Positions 8,132 through 17,758 of a stretch of DNA of 49,794 nucleotides are shown here, in pieces; position 1 is the stretch's first letter; every line of letters starts with the position of its first letter. The notes under the pieces were generated by a model. The model did not search any database and was not told where the DNA came from. It saw only the letters and a list, made by a program, of their open reading frames with translations. The stretch is from positions 1-49,794 of the forward strand of contig JAPLTN010000023.1 in assembly GCA_026398135.1 (NCBI GenBank). The letters are read 5' to 3'. Made by a program: the position numbers and the translations under genes. The stretch comes from Verrucomicrobiota bacterium. GTDB lineage: Bacteria; Verrucomicrobiota; Verrucomicrobiia; Opitutales; Opitutaceae.

Positions 8132-10090
8132 GTGTCGGATAAAAACATCACTTCCGTGACCCGTGAAAAACGGGTGTTTAACCCAACCTCTGAGTTTCAG
8201 CGCCAAGCCAACCTTGGCAATATGGCTGCTTACAAGAAGCTTTATGCGGAGTCTGTCAATGCTCCAGAAACATTTTGGAAACGGATGGCGCTGGAGCAGT
8301 TGGTTTGGCGGAAGCCCTTTAAGAAGGTTCTGGATTGGAAAGCGCCCCACGCCAAATGGTTCTTGGGCGGGGCGTTGAATGTATGTGAAAACTGCATTGA
8401 TCGCCATCTGGGCACCGGGCGCGAAAACAAGGCCGCGATCATTTTTGAGGGAGAGCCAGGCGATGTGCGGACGATCACGTACAAGCAGCTCCATTTCCAC
8501 GTCTGCCGTTTGGCGCACGTGTTTGAGAATCTCGGCGTGGGCAAGGGCGACCGCGTGGCCATTTACCTGCCGATGATTCCTGAGGCGGTGATTGCGATGC
8601 TGGCCTGTGCGCGGGTTGGCGCGATCCACACGGTGATCTTTGGCGGGTTTTCGCCTGAAGCGGTGAAGGATCGGATCAACGATTGTAAGGCCAAACTGGT
8701 TATCACCGCCGATGGCGGCTGGCGGCGGGGCAAGATCGTGGAATTAAAGGCGGCGGTGGACAAGGCCCTGCCGGGCTGCCCGACGATTCAGGCGTGTCTC
8801 GTGGTTAAGCGCACCGGTCAGGCAATCCAGATGAACGAGGGCCGGGATATTTGGTGGCACGATGCGTGGAAGGGTGGCCCGAATCAGCACAAGGCAAAGG
8901 CCTTTGATTCCGAGCACCCGCTTTTCATCCTCTACACCTCCGGTTCCACGGGTAAGCCCAAGGGGGTGTTGCATACCTCGGCCGGCTATTTGTTGGGAGC
9001 GAAGTTGTCCTCCCATTACGTTTTCGATCTGAAGGAAAACGACCGCTACTTCTGCTCGGCCGACATCGGCTGGATCACCGGCCATAGTTACGTCGTTTAC
9101 GGACTGCTCTCCAATGGTTCGACCGTGTTCCTCTATGAGGGCGCGCCCAACCAACCCGAGCCGGACCGGTTCTGGGAAATGATCGACCGCCACGGCCTGA
9201 CGATTCTCTACACCGCGCCGACCGCCATTCGCGCGTTTATGCGCTGGGGCGACAACTACGTGCTCAAGCATCGCCTCGATTCGCTGCGTTTGCTGGGTAG
9301 CGTGGGCGAGCCGATCAGCCCCGAGGCCTGGCGCTGGTATCATAAGATGATCGGCAAAGGACGTTGCCCCATCGTGGATACTTGGTGGCAGACCGAGACG
9401 GGCTCGGTCATGATCACTCCGCTTCCGGGTGTCACCCCTCTCAAGCCGGGCTCGGCGACGCTTCCGTTTTTTGGGGTTAATATCAAAGTGGTGGACGAGA
9501 CCGGCAAGGAGGCCCCGCGTGGCACCGGCGGTAAACTTGTCATCACCCAGCCCTGGCCCTCGATGCTGCGCACGCTCTGGGGCGACGACGCCCGGTTCAA
9601 ACAAGCGTATTACTCGGAGTTCCCCAAACATCCGGATTGGTATTTTACGGGAGATGGCGCGCAGCAGGACAAGGACGGCTACTTCTGGATCGTCGGACGT
9701 ATCGACGATGTGCTGAATATCTCCGGCCATCGTATCGGGACCGCCGAGGTTGAGAGCGCGATGGGTTCGCATCCGTCCGTGGCCGAGGCGGCGGCGGTGG
9801 GTAAACCCGACGAACTCAAGGGCCAGGCGCTGGTCGTTTTCGTTTCGCTCAAAAACGGAGTGGTGGCGAGTGATGCGCTCAAGGAAGAGCTGCGCGCTTA
9901 TGTGGGTAAAGAAATTGGAGCATTCGCCAAACCGGATCAGATCCGTATCGCGGCCGCCCTGCCCAAGACGCGTTCGGGGAAAATCATGCGGCGCATTCTA
10001 AAACAAATCGCGGTCGGCGGCGAAGTGAAGGGCGATACCAGCACATTGGAGGACTTCTCCGTGGTCGCCGCGCTTCAGGCTGAAGATTGA
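8132..10090 (+). CDS. acs: acetyl-CoA synthetase (AMP-forming)
   Basis: Activates acetate to acetyl-CoA through acetyl-adenylate. The 652-residue length matches the family. The adenylate-forming signature [15 protein letters not shown] is present, as are the motif [18 protein letters not shown], the hinge region [14 protein letters not shown] and the C-terminal catalytic lysine in [11 protein letters not shown] (Lys617), which in related enzymes is the site of regulatory acetylation. The start is a GTG at 8132 (protein begins [14 protein letters not shown]); no ATG fits better. The gene is divergent from rho, with a candidate promoter and a palindromic leader, and ends at a strong hairpin (10139-10171). 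No acetyltransferase or deacetylase gene is adjacent. Confidence 0.96.
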   Translation: MSDKNITSVTREKRVFNPTSEFQRQANLGNMAAYKKLYAESVNAPETFWKRMALEQLVWRKPFKKVLDWKAPHAKWFLGGALNVCENCIDRHLGTGRENKAAIIFEGEPGDVRTITYKQLHFHVCRLAHVFENLGVGKGDRVAIYLPMIPEAVIAMLACARVGAIHTVIFGGFSPEAVKDRINDCKAKLVITADGGWRRGKIVELKAAVDKALPGCPTIQACLVVKRTGQAIQMNEGRDIWWHDAWKGGPNQHKAKAFDSEHPLFILYTSGSTGKPKGVLHTSAGYLLGAKLSSHYVFDLKENDRYFCSADIGWITGHSYVVYGLLSNGSTVFLYEGAPNQPEPDRFWEMIDRHGLTILYTAPTAIRAFMRWGDNYVLKHRLDSLRLLGSVGEPISPEAWRWYHKMIGKGRCPIVDTWWQTETGSVMITPLPGVTPLKPGSATLPFFGVNIKVVDETGKEAPRGTGGKLVITQPWPSMLRTLWGDDARFKQAYYSEFPKHPDWYFTGDGAQQDKDGYFWIVGRIDDVLNISGHRIGTAEVESAMGSHPSVAEAAAVGKPDELKGQALVVFVSLKNGVVASDALKEELRAYVGKEIGAFAKPDQIRIAAALPKTRSGKIMRRILKQIAVGGEVKGDTSTLEDFSVVAALQAED

Positions 10091-10138
10091 GTTTAGGTTT
10101 CGCGGCACGGGAGCCTACCCCGTGTGGTAAAAACATAA

Positions 10139-10171
10139 AGTCCCCGGCTGTTTTTATGCCGGGGACTTTTT
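10139..10171. terminator. bidirectional terminator between acs and the ROK gene
   Basis: AGTCCCCGGC (10139-10148) pairs with GCCGGGGACT (10158-10167), followed on the plus strand by TTTTT. On the minus strand the stem is followed by TTTATG and TTTTT, so it can serve both acs and the convergent ROK gene. Confidence 0.9.
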
Positions 10172-10200
10172 GTGGACGGAGACTGGCGGGTTTCGCGGGC

Positions 10201-11256
10201 TTAGTGCTTGCTCGAATATAGCGCCACTAGCGCGGCACCGATGGCTTGCGACAATTCGCCGAGGGTGGCGGGCACCAGTTTGAGTTCAGCGCGTTGCTTG
10301 GGAAAGAGGTAAGGCAGGGCGGCCTCGCGAATGCCGTTTAGATAACGTTCGCGGAATTCCGGCGTGGTGCTTTCCGGATCGATCAGGCCGCCGCCGATGA
10401 CGACGATTCCGGGGTCGAGAGCCATGACCAGATTGGCCACGTGCAGGCCGAGCGCGCGGGCTTGGGTATCGAAAATTTCCAGTGCAAGCGGGTCGCCTTT
10501 TTGAGCGCGGCTGCGCAGTGAAAGGGCTTGGTGTTTGGGGGTGTCGGTGGAGGTTCCGAGCTCGTGGCCGGGGTGTTGGGGCAGGAAGAAATCCAGGTAT
10601 TGCGGCAAGCCGGAGATGGTGGAGTAGGCCTCAATGCAGCCCCAGTCGCGCCCGCAGCCGCAACGAAAAGCGGGCACGCGTTCGAGGCCGTGGCCGAGCA
10701 GATGGAGAGGGACGGGCATGTGGCCGGCCTCCATGCCGGCGAAGTGGTCGCCAGAAAGGGGAAGACCTCGGGCGTCGATGTAGGCCGCCCCAAGTCCGGA
10801 GCCGGGGGCGAGGAGAAGCACGGTCGCGGGCGTGTCACCTCGCACGCGGGCGGCCTCGCCGACGCCGCCAAAGTCCCCGTCGTTGCCGGCGAAAAGTGGT
10901 ATGGACCGACCGGCGGCACGGGAGAGCGCGGCAACGTAATCAGCGTGAAAATCCCAACCGGCAAAAGCGGCCGGCAGGTTGGCGGATTTATCCAGAACGC
11001 CGTAACTCCGATAGGGGCCGGGCAAGGCGAGGCCGGCGGCGGCGACTCGATCCCAGGTGAGGCCGTTGTCCTGCAAAAAGCCTTCCGCGCCCTCGATCCA
11101 ACCAGCGATGACGGCGGCAGTGCCGAGTTGCGAGTTGGTGGAGCTTTGGCGGAGCTTGAGCGAGACGGGTTCCCCATTCGCGAACACGCCGCCCGTTTTG
11201 GAGGTGGTGGCGCCGGAGTCGGTGCCAAGGTAGATGTCGCGAATTGGGGTAGTCAT
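10201..11256 (-). CDS. ROK family sugar kinase
   Basis: A 351-residue member of the ROK (repressor, ORF, kinase) family, most likely a glucokinase or related hexose kinase. The N-terminal phosphate-binding segment is LGTDSGATTSKTGGV. The segment FAGNDGDFGGVGEA carries the catalytic-type Asp. The ROK zinc-binding motif is intact: His in EAGHMPVP followed by CGCGRDWGCIEAY with three cysteines. The adenosine segment DPGIVVIGGGL is near the C-terminus. No DNA-binding helix-turn-helix precedes the kinase, so it is an enzyme rather than a NagC-like repressor. The sugar cannot be read from the sequence. The SEC-C gene lies upstream on the same strand with about 48 bases between them, so the two may be co-transcribed. 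Confidence 0.88.
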   Translation of the reverse strand: MTTPIRDIYLGTDSGATTSKTGGVFANGEPVSLKLRQSSTNSQLGTAAVIAGWIEGAEGFLQDNGLTWDRVAAAGLALPGPYRSYGVLDKSANLPAAFAGWDFHADYVAALSRAAGRSIPLFAGNDGDFGGVGEAARVRGDTPATVLLLAPGSGLGAAYIDARGLPLSGDHFAGMEAGHMPVPLHLLGHGLERVPAFRCGCGRDWGCIEAYSTISGLPQYLDFFLPQHPGHELGTSTDTPKHQALSLRSRAQKGDPLALEIFDTQARALGLHVANLVMALDPGIVVIGGGLIDPESTTPEFRERYLNGIREAALPYLFPKQRAELKLVPATLGELSQAIGAALVALYSSKH

Positions 11257-11304
11257 GGAGTTAGCACGGGGCGAAATAAGAGCGAACGTGGGTGTGCTCG
11301 GTGC

Positions 11305-11814
11305 TCAGGCTGCGGTGCCGTGGCACTTCTTGTATTTTTTGCCGCTGCCGCAGGGGCAAGGATCGTTGCGGCCTACCTTGGGTTCGGAGCGGCGCACGGG
11401 CGCGGCTTTTTCTTCCACCACGCCGGTGTAAACCCAGCGACCGTCTTCGCGGGCGAAGGCGGCGTTTTCCAGATGCTCGCGGTTTTCGCCGTTGATGAGG
11501 AAACGGGCGCGGAAGCGGACCGTGCCTTGCTGGTCGGCTTCTCCGCCTGCGGTGGTATCGAGGATGTCGAGCCCGAGCCATTCGGCGGACTCGGCCCATT
11601 CGCGGGCGTCTTTCAGACTGAAGTCGGCTTTTTGCTCCGCCGTAAGCGAGTTTTCGAGGTGTTTGTAGTCGCGCTTGGCATAGGCGGTGTAGCGCGAGCG
11701 CATGAGGGCGACGGCGGTGGGCGCGGGGGCGCCGGCGAGGATGGGGTCGCAGCAGGAAGCGAAGGCGAGGCCGGAACCGCAGGGGCAGAGGGAGGAGTCG
11801 GGAGTCGTGGACAT
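11305..11814 (-). CDS. YchJ/UPF0225-like protein with two SEC-C motifs
   Basis: A 169-residue protein with zinc-binding SEC-C motifs at both ends: [13 protein letters not shown] near residue 10 and [17 protein letters not shown] at the C-terminus. Between them is an NTF2-like domain ([20 protein letters not shown]), the layout of the YchJ family. SEC-C motifs are best known from SecA, where they bind zinc and help bind SecB and ribosomes; the cellular role of YchJ proteins is not settled. The ATG at 11814 places the first motif directly after the start; the longer frame to 11916 adds Arg-rich sequence without similarity. It lies upstream of the ROK kinase on the same strand. Confidence 0.88.
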   Translation of the reverse strand: MSTTPDSSLCPCGSGLAFASCCDPILAGAPAPTAVALMRSRYTAYAKRDYKHLENSLTAEQKADFSLKDAREWAESAEWLGLDILDTTAGGEADQQGTVRFRARFLINGENREHLENAAFAREDGRWVYTGVVEEKAAPVRRSEPKVGRNDPCPCGSGKKYKKCHGTAA

Positions 11815-11969
11815 GAAGGGGCTATGGCGGCGGGCGCGGGCGGCGGCGGCAAGAGTGGAAATGTCCGGGCCGCGAAGTGGGCTGGTTAATTCTATCTGCC
11901 GCCGCCTCCAATACAAAGTAACCTATTAGGTTACTCGATGCTGGGGGCGGCGGTGGCGCGTCGGGGGGC

Positions 11970-12368
11970 TCAGGGGGTGCGGGTGATTTGGATGCGGAGG
12001 AAGCGTTTGGCGGCTGGGTTTATGGCCACGCTGTCGCGGTAGGTAACGGTTTCTGTGCCGTCTCCGTTGGAGGTGGCGGAACCGACCTGTACTGCATCCG
12101 TGGTCCAGGCCCCGGCGAGGTCGCCGCTGGTTTGCACCGCGTAGGCGAGGTCGAGCGCGGGGGCGCGACGGCGGAACGTAATGGTGAGGTAGTCGGTGCC
12201 GTTGATGTTTTGAATCGCGGTGGTGGGGCCTCCGCTCGAGTTGGACGTTTTGGCGCTAAGTCCAAAGGCGAATTCTGCGAGATTGGGGAATGCGTCTGAG
12301 TCGGGATCGGCGGTATCACCGCTGACGGCGGAGTCGGCCAGTTCGGAGTTCGTGAAAGAGGCGTTTCG
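11970..12368 (-). pseudogene. in-frame C-terminal module of the metalloprotease, cut off by TAG
   Basis: Continuing in the same frame past the TAG at 12369-12371 gives 132 uninterrupted codons to a TGA at 11970-11972. The translation begins RNASFTNSELADSAVSGD, continues TADPDSDAFPNLAEFAFGL, then YLTITFRRRAPALDLAYAVQ and ends KRFLRIQITRTP. This is the module typical of the ends of large secreted Verrucomicrobiota proteins, so it is clearly derived coding sequence. In such modules a Trp usually stands where the TAG is (pattern W-x-x-x-x-F-x-x-x-E-L-A-D), so a single TGG to TAG change explains it. Whether it is translated by readthrough is unknown. No separate start codon with a ribosome site is apparent. 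Confidence 0.85.
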
Positions 12369-15300
12369 CTAAGCGACGAAGGCGCTGGCTACCGTTATGG
12401 TGGCTTGCTGTCGGTCACCGAGGAGGGTGCCGCCAATTTTTGACTCGCCCAGATTTACGACGAAGGTTTCGGCAGTTTCGGCCAAGGCGTCCGAGGTGAT
12501 GGGAATCGAGATGGTTTTGGAAGCCGCGTCCCCGTCGGCCCAAGTCAAAACGCCTGCGGTTGTGGTGTAGTCAGCGGTGGTGGCCGTGCCAGCCACGGTG
12601 GAGTAGCCTACGGTTAATGCGCCAAGGGAGCCTCCGATGCGGGTAACGGTAAGGGTGGTCGAGGTGCCTTCGACGCCAGTGGCGGCGTCGGTGGAGAATT
12701 GCACGATGCCGGGGGTGGAACTCAGGCCGGGAACAAGTCGCCAGAGTGGGCGGCTGGGCGATGCACCCTGGAACGAGGCGAAATCGCCGGCGAGGATCAC
12801 GTTGCCGTCGCTTTGCAGCGCGAAGTCTTCAGCCGTGCCGCCGTGGCCACCGGCGGCGGCGAAAGAGTTATCGAGGGCACCGGAGGCGCTCAGACGGGCT
12901 ATGCGGGTGGCAGTAGCTCCTCCGATCGAGGCGAAGTCACCGCCGATCAGGAGAGTGCCGTCGGGCAGGGGGAGAAGTGCGGAGACTACTGCGTCGGCGT
13001 CGGGGTTGAAGGAGGTGTCGAGTGCGCCTGTGGTGGTGAGGCGGGCTATGCCATTGCGAGCGGTGCCGTTGAATTGGGAAAAGTCGCCCGCCACCAGAAT
13101 TTTTCCGTCGGTTTGGATGGCGAGTTCTTGGATGTCGCCGAGGTATTGGGTGTCGAATGCATCGCTGGCACCTTCGATCAAACCACTGAATGAGGCGTCC
13201 ACGTTGCCGTTGGTATCAAGTCTTTTGAGTCCGGCGCGTAGGTTTCCAGTGGAATGGTAGTAGGAACCGCCGACCAGAAGTTTCCCGTCGGTTTGCAGCG
13301 CGAGTGCCTTGATACTGAAAACCGTGGGCCCCGTGAAGTCGGCAAAGCTGTTATCTTGAGCTCCGGTGCGATCAAGGCGCACCAGTCCGTTGCGGGCGGT
13401 TCCATTGTAGTGGGAGAAGCTTCCTCCGATGAGGACAGCTCCATCGGGCTGTACAAGCACAGCGTACACGACCGCGTCAGCACCAGAGCCGGGATCGAAT
13501 GTGGGGTCCAGGGATCCGTCGGAATTCAGGCGTGCGATGCGGTTGCGGGCGGTGCCGTTGTAGCTGGTAAAGGAGCCTCCGATGAGGATCTTTCCGTCCG
13601 GTTGGCGCACGAGTGCGTAGATGGTGTTATTGGCTCCCGTGCCGGGATTGAATCCAGTGTCTATAGCGCCGTTGGAGGTGAGGCGGGCGATGCGTCCGTA
13701 GTTGTAGGCGGTGAAGCTGGCATCTTGTAAAAGATCAAACCAGCCGGCGATTAATAGAGTTCCGTCAGGCTGCACGAGCACTCGGTTGACGGTGCTGTTG
13801 ATGAAGTTGGCCGCGAAAGTGGTATCGCGCGCACCGGGGTCGGCCAAGGTCACGGTGGTGGCTGCGTTGTCGGCGATCACGCCTCCGCTGATTGCGGAAA
13901 GGGTGACGGAGAAGCTTTCGGTTCCTTCGACGAGCGCGTCGGCGGTCAGTGGGATGGTGACTGTTTTGGTTGCGGTATCTCCGTCGGCCCAGCTGAGCGT
14001 GCCGCTGGTCGTGGTGTAGTCCGAGGTGGCGAGGGCAGTGCCGTCGCTGGTGGTGTAGTTGACCGATACGATGCCGGAGGCATTGGCGGAACGAGTGACG
14101 GAGAGCACGGCGCTGCCGCCTTGTTCGTTTACGAGATAGGCGGTTTTGGCCCACTGAATGCGGGGTTGAAAAGTAACCTGAACATCGAGCCATTCCTCGG
14201 CTCCGGAGCCGCCCTGGGCGGTGGGGCGGATACTGATGCCGGCGGTGGTGTCGTTAAAGGTGTTCAGCAAGGGTAGCGGGGCGTCGGCGGCGCTCGATCC
14301 CGGCGTAAGCAGGTCGATCAGATTGCCCTGTTGGGCGCTGTTGTAGCCCCAGAGGACATAAGCACCGCCGTCGGTGGCGGTATTTTCGAGGCCGCGACGG
14401 TAGCCGATCCAGTAGTCGCGGGTATTGTCGCGGACGATTTTGAGGGCGCGGGGCAGGGCGAGATCAGCGGTCGCCGAGTCGAAACGATAGATCCGGTAGG
14501 TGTTGCCGGTGGTTGCGAGGGTAATACTACTGTCGGGCAACCATTGCAGAAGGCTTTTATTCCAATGGCTGAAATCGTAAGCGAAGAAGTCGCCTTCGCC
14601 CATGAGATCGAAGGGATCACCATATTCTAACGAGGTGCCAGTGGAGGAGACTGGGTTGCCGTCATTTACGGTCCAGAGATTGGAGTGACGCAGGCCGTAG
14701 TTATGTCCGAGTTCGTGGGTGACGACACGCAGGTCGAAGGCTCCGTTGACCCATAGGTTGGCACCGGTGATGTTGGCCAGGCCACCGTAGGTGATTTGGG
14801 AACTGGAAATGTCGCCGAGGTAAGTGAAGACGACTGCGATGCGGTCATAGGCATTTAGGTTATGACCTGCAGTCATGGCCGCGGTTCGTGCATGAGTATG
14901 TAGCAGACTGTTGTCCCCGGTGGTGGCGTAGCTCGCGGCGGTATTGGGGAGTCGCAGGACCGATGTGACGTCTGTGGATTCGGTGAAAATCAGATCGGTT
15001 TTACCGAAGCTATTTCCTTGGAGAAAAGCGCGCACGCCATGGGTGCCGTTGATTACATTTTGGATATATGCCGGGGTGATTTGAGCGTTGCCGTCGTATT
15101 TGTTTATCGGAGTTCCCGGGAGGTCGGAGAAGTCCACGCGGATAACGAGCAGCTTCTTGTCCCCGTGTGTCCAGGCTTGGGTGGGGCGTCCGGTTACGCC
15201 GCTGGAGCCGGCTCCGGTATCGGCTTCGTTAATCACGGGGTTTCTTTCTGAGGTGATCAGATTGATGGCGAAAGCGGGCAGTTCGTCGGGCGACGATAGA

Positions 15301-16034
15301 CGGGAGATTTGACCGTTTGCCTCCACGGCAAACTCATTGGCGGAGAGCGGGCGGCCGTCGAGGGTCTCTCCGCTGGCGAGAATTCGGTAACGGCTTTCGC
15401 TGATGGCGAGATCGCGGTCCACGGCGATTCCGATAAGCGAGGTTTGGGGCAACGAGGCGTCGCTTAGCCGGGAGCCATAAACGTGGACGCGGTATTCACG
15501 GTTGTTAATCACGGTGGCGCGATACAGGTCGTCAGCGTGATTATGGGCGGTTCCTGGTGGGTGGAGACAGGTTTGGATTACAGCCAGTTCCGCACGGGCG
15601 GATACGAGGGTTTCCAACCCGGCAATTATTTCAGCAGGGAGCTGACCGCGAAGATCACGGGGTATGGCGGCGGCGATCGCGGCACGGGGGTCATTGCGGA
15701 TCAGCGCGGCGAGCAGAGGCAGTCGCTCTTTAGCGAGTGCGACGCCCTCTTGCAGGATTGATTCGCGTGCGAGGGCTGAGGCGGCGATGTAGCGTTGCGT
15801 CCAAGCAAGGAATGCCGAATTAAGTGGAATACTGACTGGGTGGAGTTCGTTTCCGGCAACAGAAGTCTTTAGTGGTGATGGGACCGCAGCGATGGGTTGC
15901 TGACGGATTAGGGACGCGGGACGGGTTTTTGGAGGTGCCGGGAAAGTTGCTTCCGGGATGTTGCGTAAAACCAGTAGCGTGGTGGTGAGAAGAAAAACGC
16001 TGGTGAGCAGCCAGAAGCGAGGGGGGCGCGACAT
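12369..16034 (-). CDS. large exported metzincin-type metalloprotease with Calx-beta and delta-60 repeats
   Basis: A 1221-residue secreted protein. Residues 7-24 are a hydrophobic signal or anchor. The catalytic domain (about 290-560) has the zinc motif HELGHNYGLRH at 440-450 (His440, Glu441, His444, His450) and a Met-turn-like DLMGEG at 476-481, as in metzincins such as the gametolysin (M11) type. A Calx-beta domain follows (about 625-732, containing TSDYTTTSGTLSWADGD). Then come about seven delta-60 repeats (737-1100, units such as DTSFNP...LPDGTLLIGGDF), likely a beta-propeller. A second Calx-beta domain (about 1110-1215) ends the protein. It presumably degrades or binds extracellular protein. 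The frame stops at a TAG (12369-12371) directly before a 132-residue C-terminal module still open in phase (see 11970-12368). It is monocistronic. Confidence 0.9.
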   Translation of the reverse strand: MSRPPRFWLLTSVFLLTTTLLVLRNIPEATFPAPPKTRPASLIRQQPIAAVPSPLKTSVAGNELHPVSIPLNSAFLAWTQRYIAASALARESILQEGVALAKERLPLLAALIRNDPRAAIAAAIPRDLRGQLPAEIIAGLETLVSARAELAVIQTCLHPPGTAHNHADDLYRATVINNREYRVHVYGSRLSDASLPQTSLIGIAVDRDLAISESRYRILASGETLDGRPLSANEFAVEANGQISRLSSPDELPAFAINLITSERNPVINEADTGAGSSGVTGRPTQAWTHGDKKLLVIRVDFSDLPGTPINKYDGNAQITPAYIQNVINGTHGVRAFLQGNSFGKTDLIFTESTDVTSVLRLPNTAASYATTGDNSLLHTHARTAAMTAGHNLNAYDRIAVVFTYLGDISSSQITYGGLANITGANLWVNGAFDLRVVTHELGHNYGLRHSNLWTVNDGNPVSSTGTSLEYGDPFDLMGEGDFFAYDFSHWNKSLLQWLPDSSITLATTGNTYRIYRFDSATADLALPRALKIVRDNTRDYWIGYRRGLENTATDGGAYVLWGYNSAQQGNLIDLLTPGSSAADAPLPLLNTFNDTTAGISIRPTAQGGSGAEEWLDVQVTFQPRIQWAKTAYLVNEQGGSAVLSVTRSANASGIVSVNYTTSDGTALATSDYTTTSGTLSWADGDTATKTVTIPLTADALVEGTESFSVTLSAISGGVIADNAATTVTLADPGARDTTFAANFINSTVNRVLVQPDGTLLIAGWFDLLQDASFTAYNYGRIARLTSNGAIDTGFNPGTGANNTIYALVRQPDGKILIGGSFTSYNGTARNRIARLNSDGSLDPTFDPGSGADAVVYAVLVQPDGAVLIGGSFSHYNGTARNGLVRLDRTGAQDNSFADFTGPTVFSIKALALQTDGKLLVGGSYYHSTGNLRAGLKRLDTNGNVDASFSGLIEGASDAFDTQYLGDIQELAIQTDGKILVAGDFSQFNGTARNGIARLTTTGALDTSFNPDADAVVSALLPLPDGTLLIGGDFASIGGATATRIARLSASGALDNSFAAAGGHGGTAEDFALQSDGNVILAGDFASFQGASPSRPLWRLVPGLSSTPGIVQFSTDAATGVEGTSTTLTVTRIGGSLGALTVGYSTVAGTATTADYTTTAGVLTWADGDAASKTISIPITSDALAETAETFVVNLGESKIGGTLLGDRQQATITVASAFVA

Positions 16035-16288
16035 GAGTTGATACAGGGCATTCGCTGTCGATTTGCAGGTTTAAACTGACGGGCGTATAAAAAAAGCGAT
16101 CTCCTGAGGCGTGGGTAATCCGTGTTTTGCGCGATTAAACCGGATGGTTCCTTTTTCGGCTTATATTGAAACACTTACCAATCTTGCAGCGGGGCTTGCT
16201 ACTTGGGGTCTGTGGCTGGATACATGGTCACGCCTTCGGGGAAACAAACATTCCGACGGTGAGGTAACTTAACGAAAGAATCTCCACC

Positions 16289-16432
16289 ATGGGCGACCGT
16301 TCTCCGAAATCCACGCAGAAAAAAGCTTCACAAAAACAGTCCAAGACTGATGGCGTGAACCAGCAAAAGCAGGCACTTATCAACGCGCAGCAGGCCACCA
16401 AGGCCAAGATCGCGGCCAACAAGAAAAAGTAA
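16289..16432 (+). CDS. tiny Lys/Gln/Ala-rich basic protein
   Basis: A 47-residue protein from the ATG at 16289 to TAA at 16430-16432, beginning MGDRSPKSTQKKASQ and ending KIAANKKK. It is strongly basic, with no hydrophobic segment and no Cys. Its amino-acid use (Lys, Gln, Ala, Ser) suggests a disordered nucleic-acid-binding peptide, but no family function is known to me. It is followed 39 bases later by a second small basic frame and then a strong terminator, so both look like one short transcript. The upstream AAAGAATCT is at most a weak ribosome site. Confidence 0.65.
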   Translation: MGDRSPKSTQKKASQKQSKTDGVNQQKQALINAQQATKAKIAANKKK

Positions 16433-16471
16433 ATCTCGCGCTCCGCTCAAAAACTCGGACTTCTTACTATC

Positions 16472-16573
16472 ATGGCCAAATCACAAAATTCCCAAAAGCA
16501 GACCAAGAAAAAGCCGCTTAAATCCCCAGCGGAGAAGAAAGCGGAAAAACGCGAAAAGAAGAACACCCGGTAG
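16472..16573 (+). CDS. tiny Lys-rich basic protein
   Basis: A 33-residue frame from the ATG at 16472 to TAG at 16571-16573, beginning MAKSQNSQKQTKKKPLK and ending REKKNTR. Nearly half of its residues are Lys or Arg. It lies between the preceding small basic gene and the terminator at 16601-16637. The composition matches its neighbour, which supports a real pair rather than a chance frame. Function unknown. Confidence 0.55.
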   Translation: MAKSQNSQKQTKKKPLKSPAEKKAEKREKKNTR

Positions 16574-16600
16574 TTCAGCAAAACGTCTTTCAGCGCAGCC

Positions 16601-16637
16601 GGTCGGCCCTGATTCATCAGGTGCCGACCGTTTTTTT
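16601..16637 (+). terminator. strong intrinsic terminator
   Basis: GGTCGGC-CCTGA pairs with TCAGG-T-GCCGACC around a TTCA loop (one bulged T), followed by a run of seven T at 16631-16637. It ends the transcript of the two tiny basic genes. Confidence 0.9.
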
Positions 16638-16707
16638 GGGCCGGAGTTCGTCGATGGTAAATTTCTTGGCCGGGTCGGTGCTCCGACGATCAACGGAGTT
16701 TTCCTTC

Positions 16708-16747
16708 CAAACAAAACGCCCTCGTCGCGGGTGCGACGAGGGCGTTT
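16708..16747 (-). terminator. intrinsic terminator of sucCD
   Basis: A perfect 15-bp stem, AAACGCCCTCGTCGC (16714-16728) with its complement at 16733-16747, and a 4-base loop. On the minus strand it is followed by TTTTGTTT. It sits about 40 bases past the sucD stop codon. Confidence 0.92.
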
Positions 16748-16787
16748 GACCAAGTGGCCCCGAGTTCAGGGCACGGGTGAGCTGGTT

Positions 16788-17711
16788 TTAAGCGAGGCTG
16801 ACACCTTTTTTGGCGGCGGCGCGCAGGAGAGCGTCGGCCATGTCGGTCGGGGTGGCGGCGACTTCGATGCCGCACTCTTGGAAGACGGCGATCTTGGCTG
16901 CGGCGGTATCCTCGGCTCCGCCGACGATGGCACCGGCGTGGCCCATGCGACGGCCGGCGGGAGCGGTGGCACCGGCGATGAAGCCGGCGACGGGCTTGGT
17001 GCAGTTGGCCTTGATCCAGCGGGCGGCCTCGACTTCGGCGCTGCCGCCGATTTCACCGATTAGGATAATGCCCTTGGTGTCGGGATCTTCGTTGAAGAGC
17101 TTGATCACGTCGAGGTGGCTGGTGCCGTTGACAGGATCGCCGCCGATGCCCACGGACGTGGATTGGCCGAGGCCTTTGGAGGTGATTTGGAAAACCGCTT
17201 CGTAGGTAAGGGTGCCGGAGCGGGAGACGACGCCGACGTGGCCCTTTTTGTGAATGTAGCCGGGGGCGATGCCGATGCGACAGCCGCCATTGCTCTTGTC
17301 GCCGGTGCCGGGGGTGACGAGGCCGGGGCAGTTGGGGCCGATCAGGCGGGTCTTTTTACCGGCGATGGCGCGCTTCACGCGGATCATGTCCTTGATGGGA
17401 ATGCCCTCGGTAATACAGACCGCGAGGTCGAGGCCGGCATCCACGCACTCCAGGATGGCGTCGGCGGCGAAGGGAGGCGGCACAAAGATCACGGAAACGG
17501 TCGCGCCAGTGGCGGCGGCGGCTTCGTGGACGGAGTTGAAAATCGGAACCTTGTGTCCGGCATGTTCAAAGAATTGGCCGCCTTTGCCGGGAGTGACGCC
17601 GGCGACGAGCTGGGTGCCGTAGTCAAGGGAGAGCTGGGCGTGTTTGGCCCCGAATGCGCCGGTGATGCCCTGGACGAGGATCTTGGTCTGCGGAGTGATG
17701 AGAATGCTCAT
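16788..17711 (-). CDS. sucD: succinyl-CoA synthetase alpha subunit
   Basis: The CoA-binding and phosphohistidine subunit of succinyl-CoA synthetase, which makes succinate and ATP or GTP from succinyl-CoA in the TCA cycle. The 307-residue protein has the Rossmann CoA segment [15 protein letters not shown] near the start. It has the ligase motif [11 protein letters not shown] and the phosphorylated histidine in [13 protein letters not shown] (His258). The sequence after GPNCPG carries a small insertion ([14 protein letters not shown]) compared with common forms. It is the second gene of a sucC-sucD operon, 47 bases behind sucC, and is closed by a strong terminator. Confidence 0.96.
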   Translation of the reverse strand: MSILITPQTKILVQGITGAFGAKHAQLSLDYGTQLVAGVTPGKGGQFFEHAGHKVPIFNSVHEAAAATGATVSVIFVPPPFAADAILECVDAGLDLAVCITEGIPIKDMIRVKRAIAGKKTRLIGPNCPGLVTPGTGDKSNGGCRIGIAPGYIHKKGHVGVVSRSGTLTYEAVFQITSKGLGQSTSVGIGGDPVNGTSHLDVIKLFNEDPDTKGIILIGEIGGSAEVEAARWIKANCTKPVAGFIAGATAPAGRRMGHAGAIVGGAEDTAAAKIAVFQECGIEVAATPTDMADALLRAAAKKGVSLA

Positions 17712-17758
17712 GGGAACGTGTAGTTATTTTTTGGATTTAGGTTTTTCCCGGAGCGGGC

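Noticed and set aside
12637-13730. Plus-strand frames inside the metalloprotease gene
   Set aside because: Repetitive shadows of the delta-60 repeat region.
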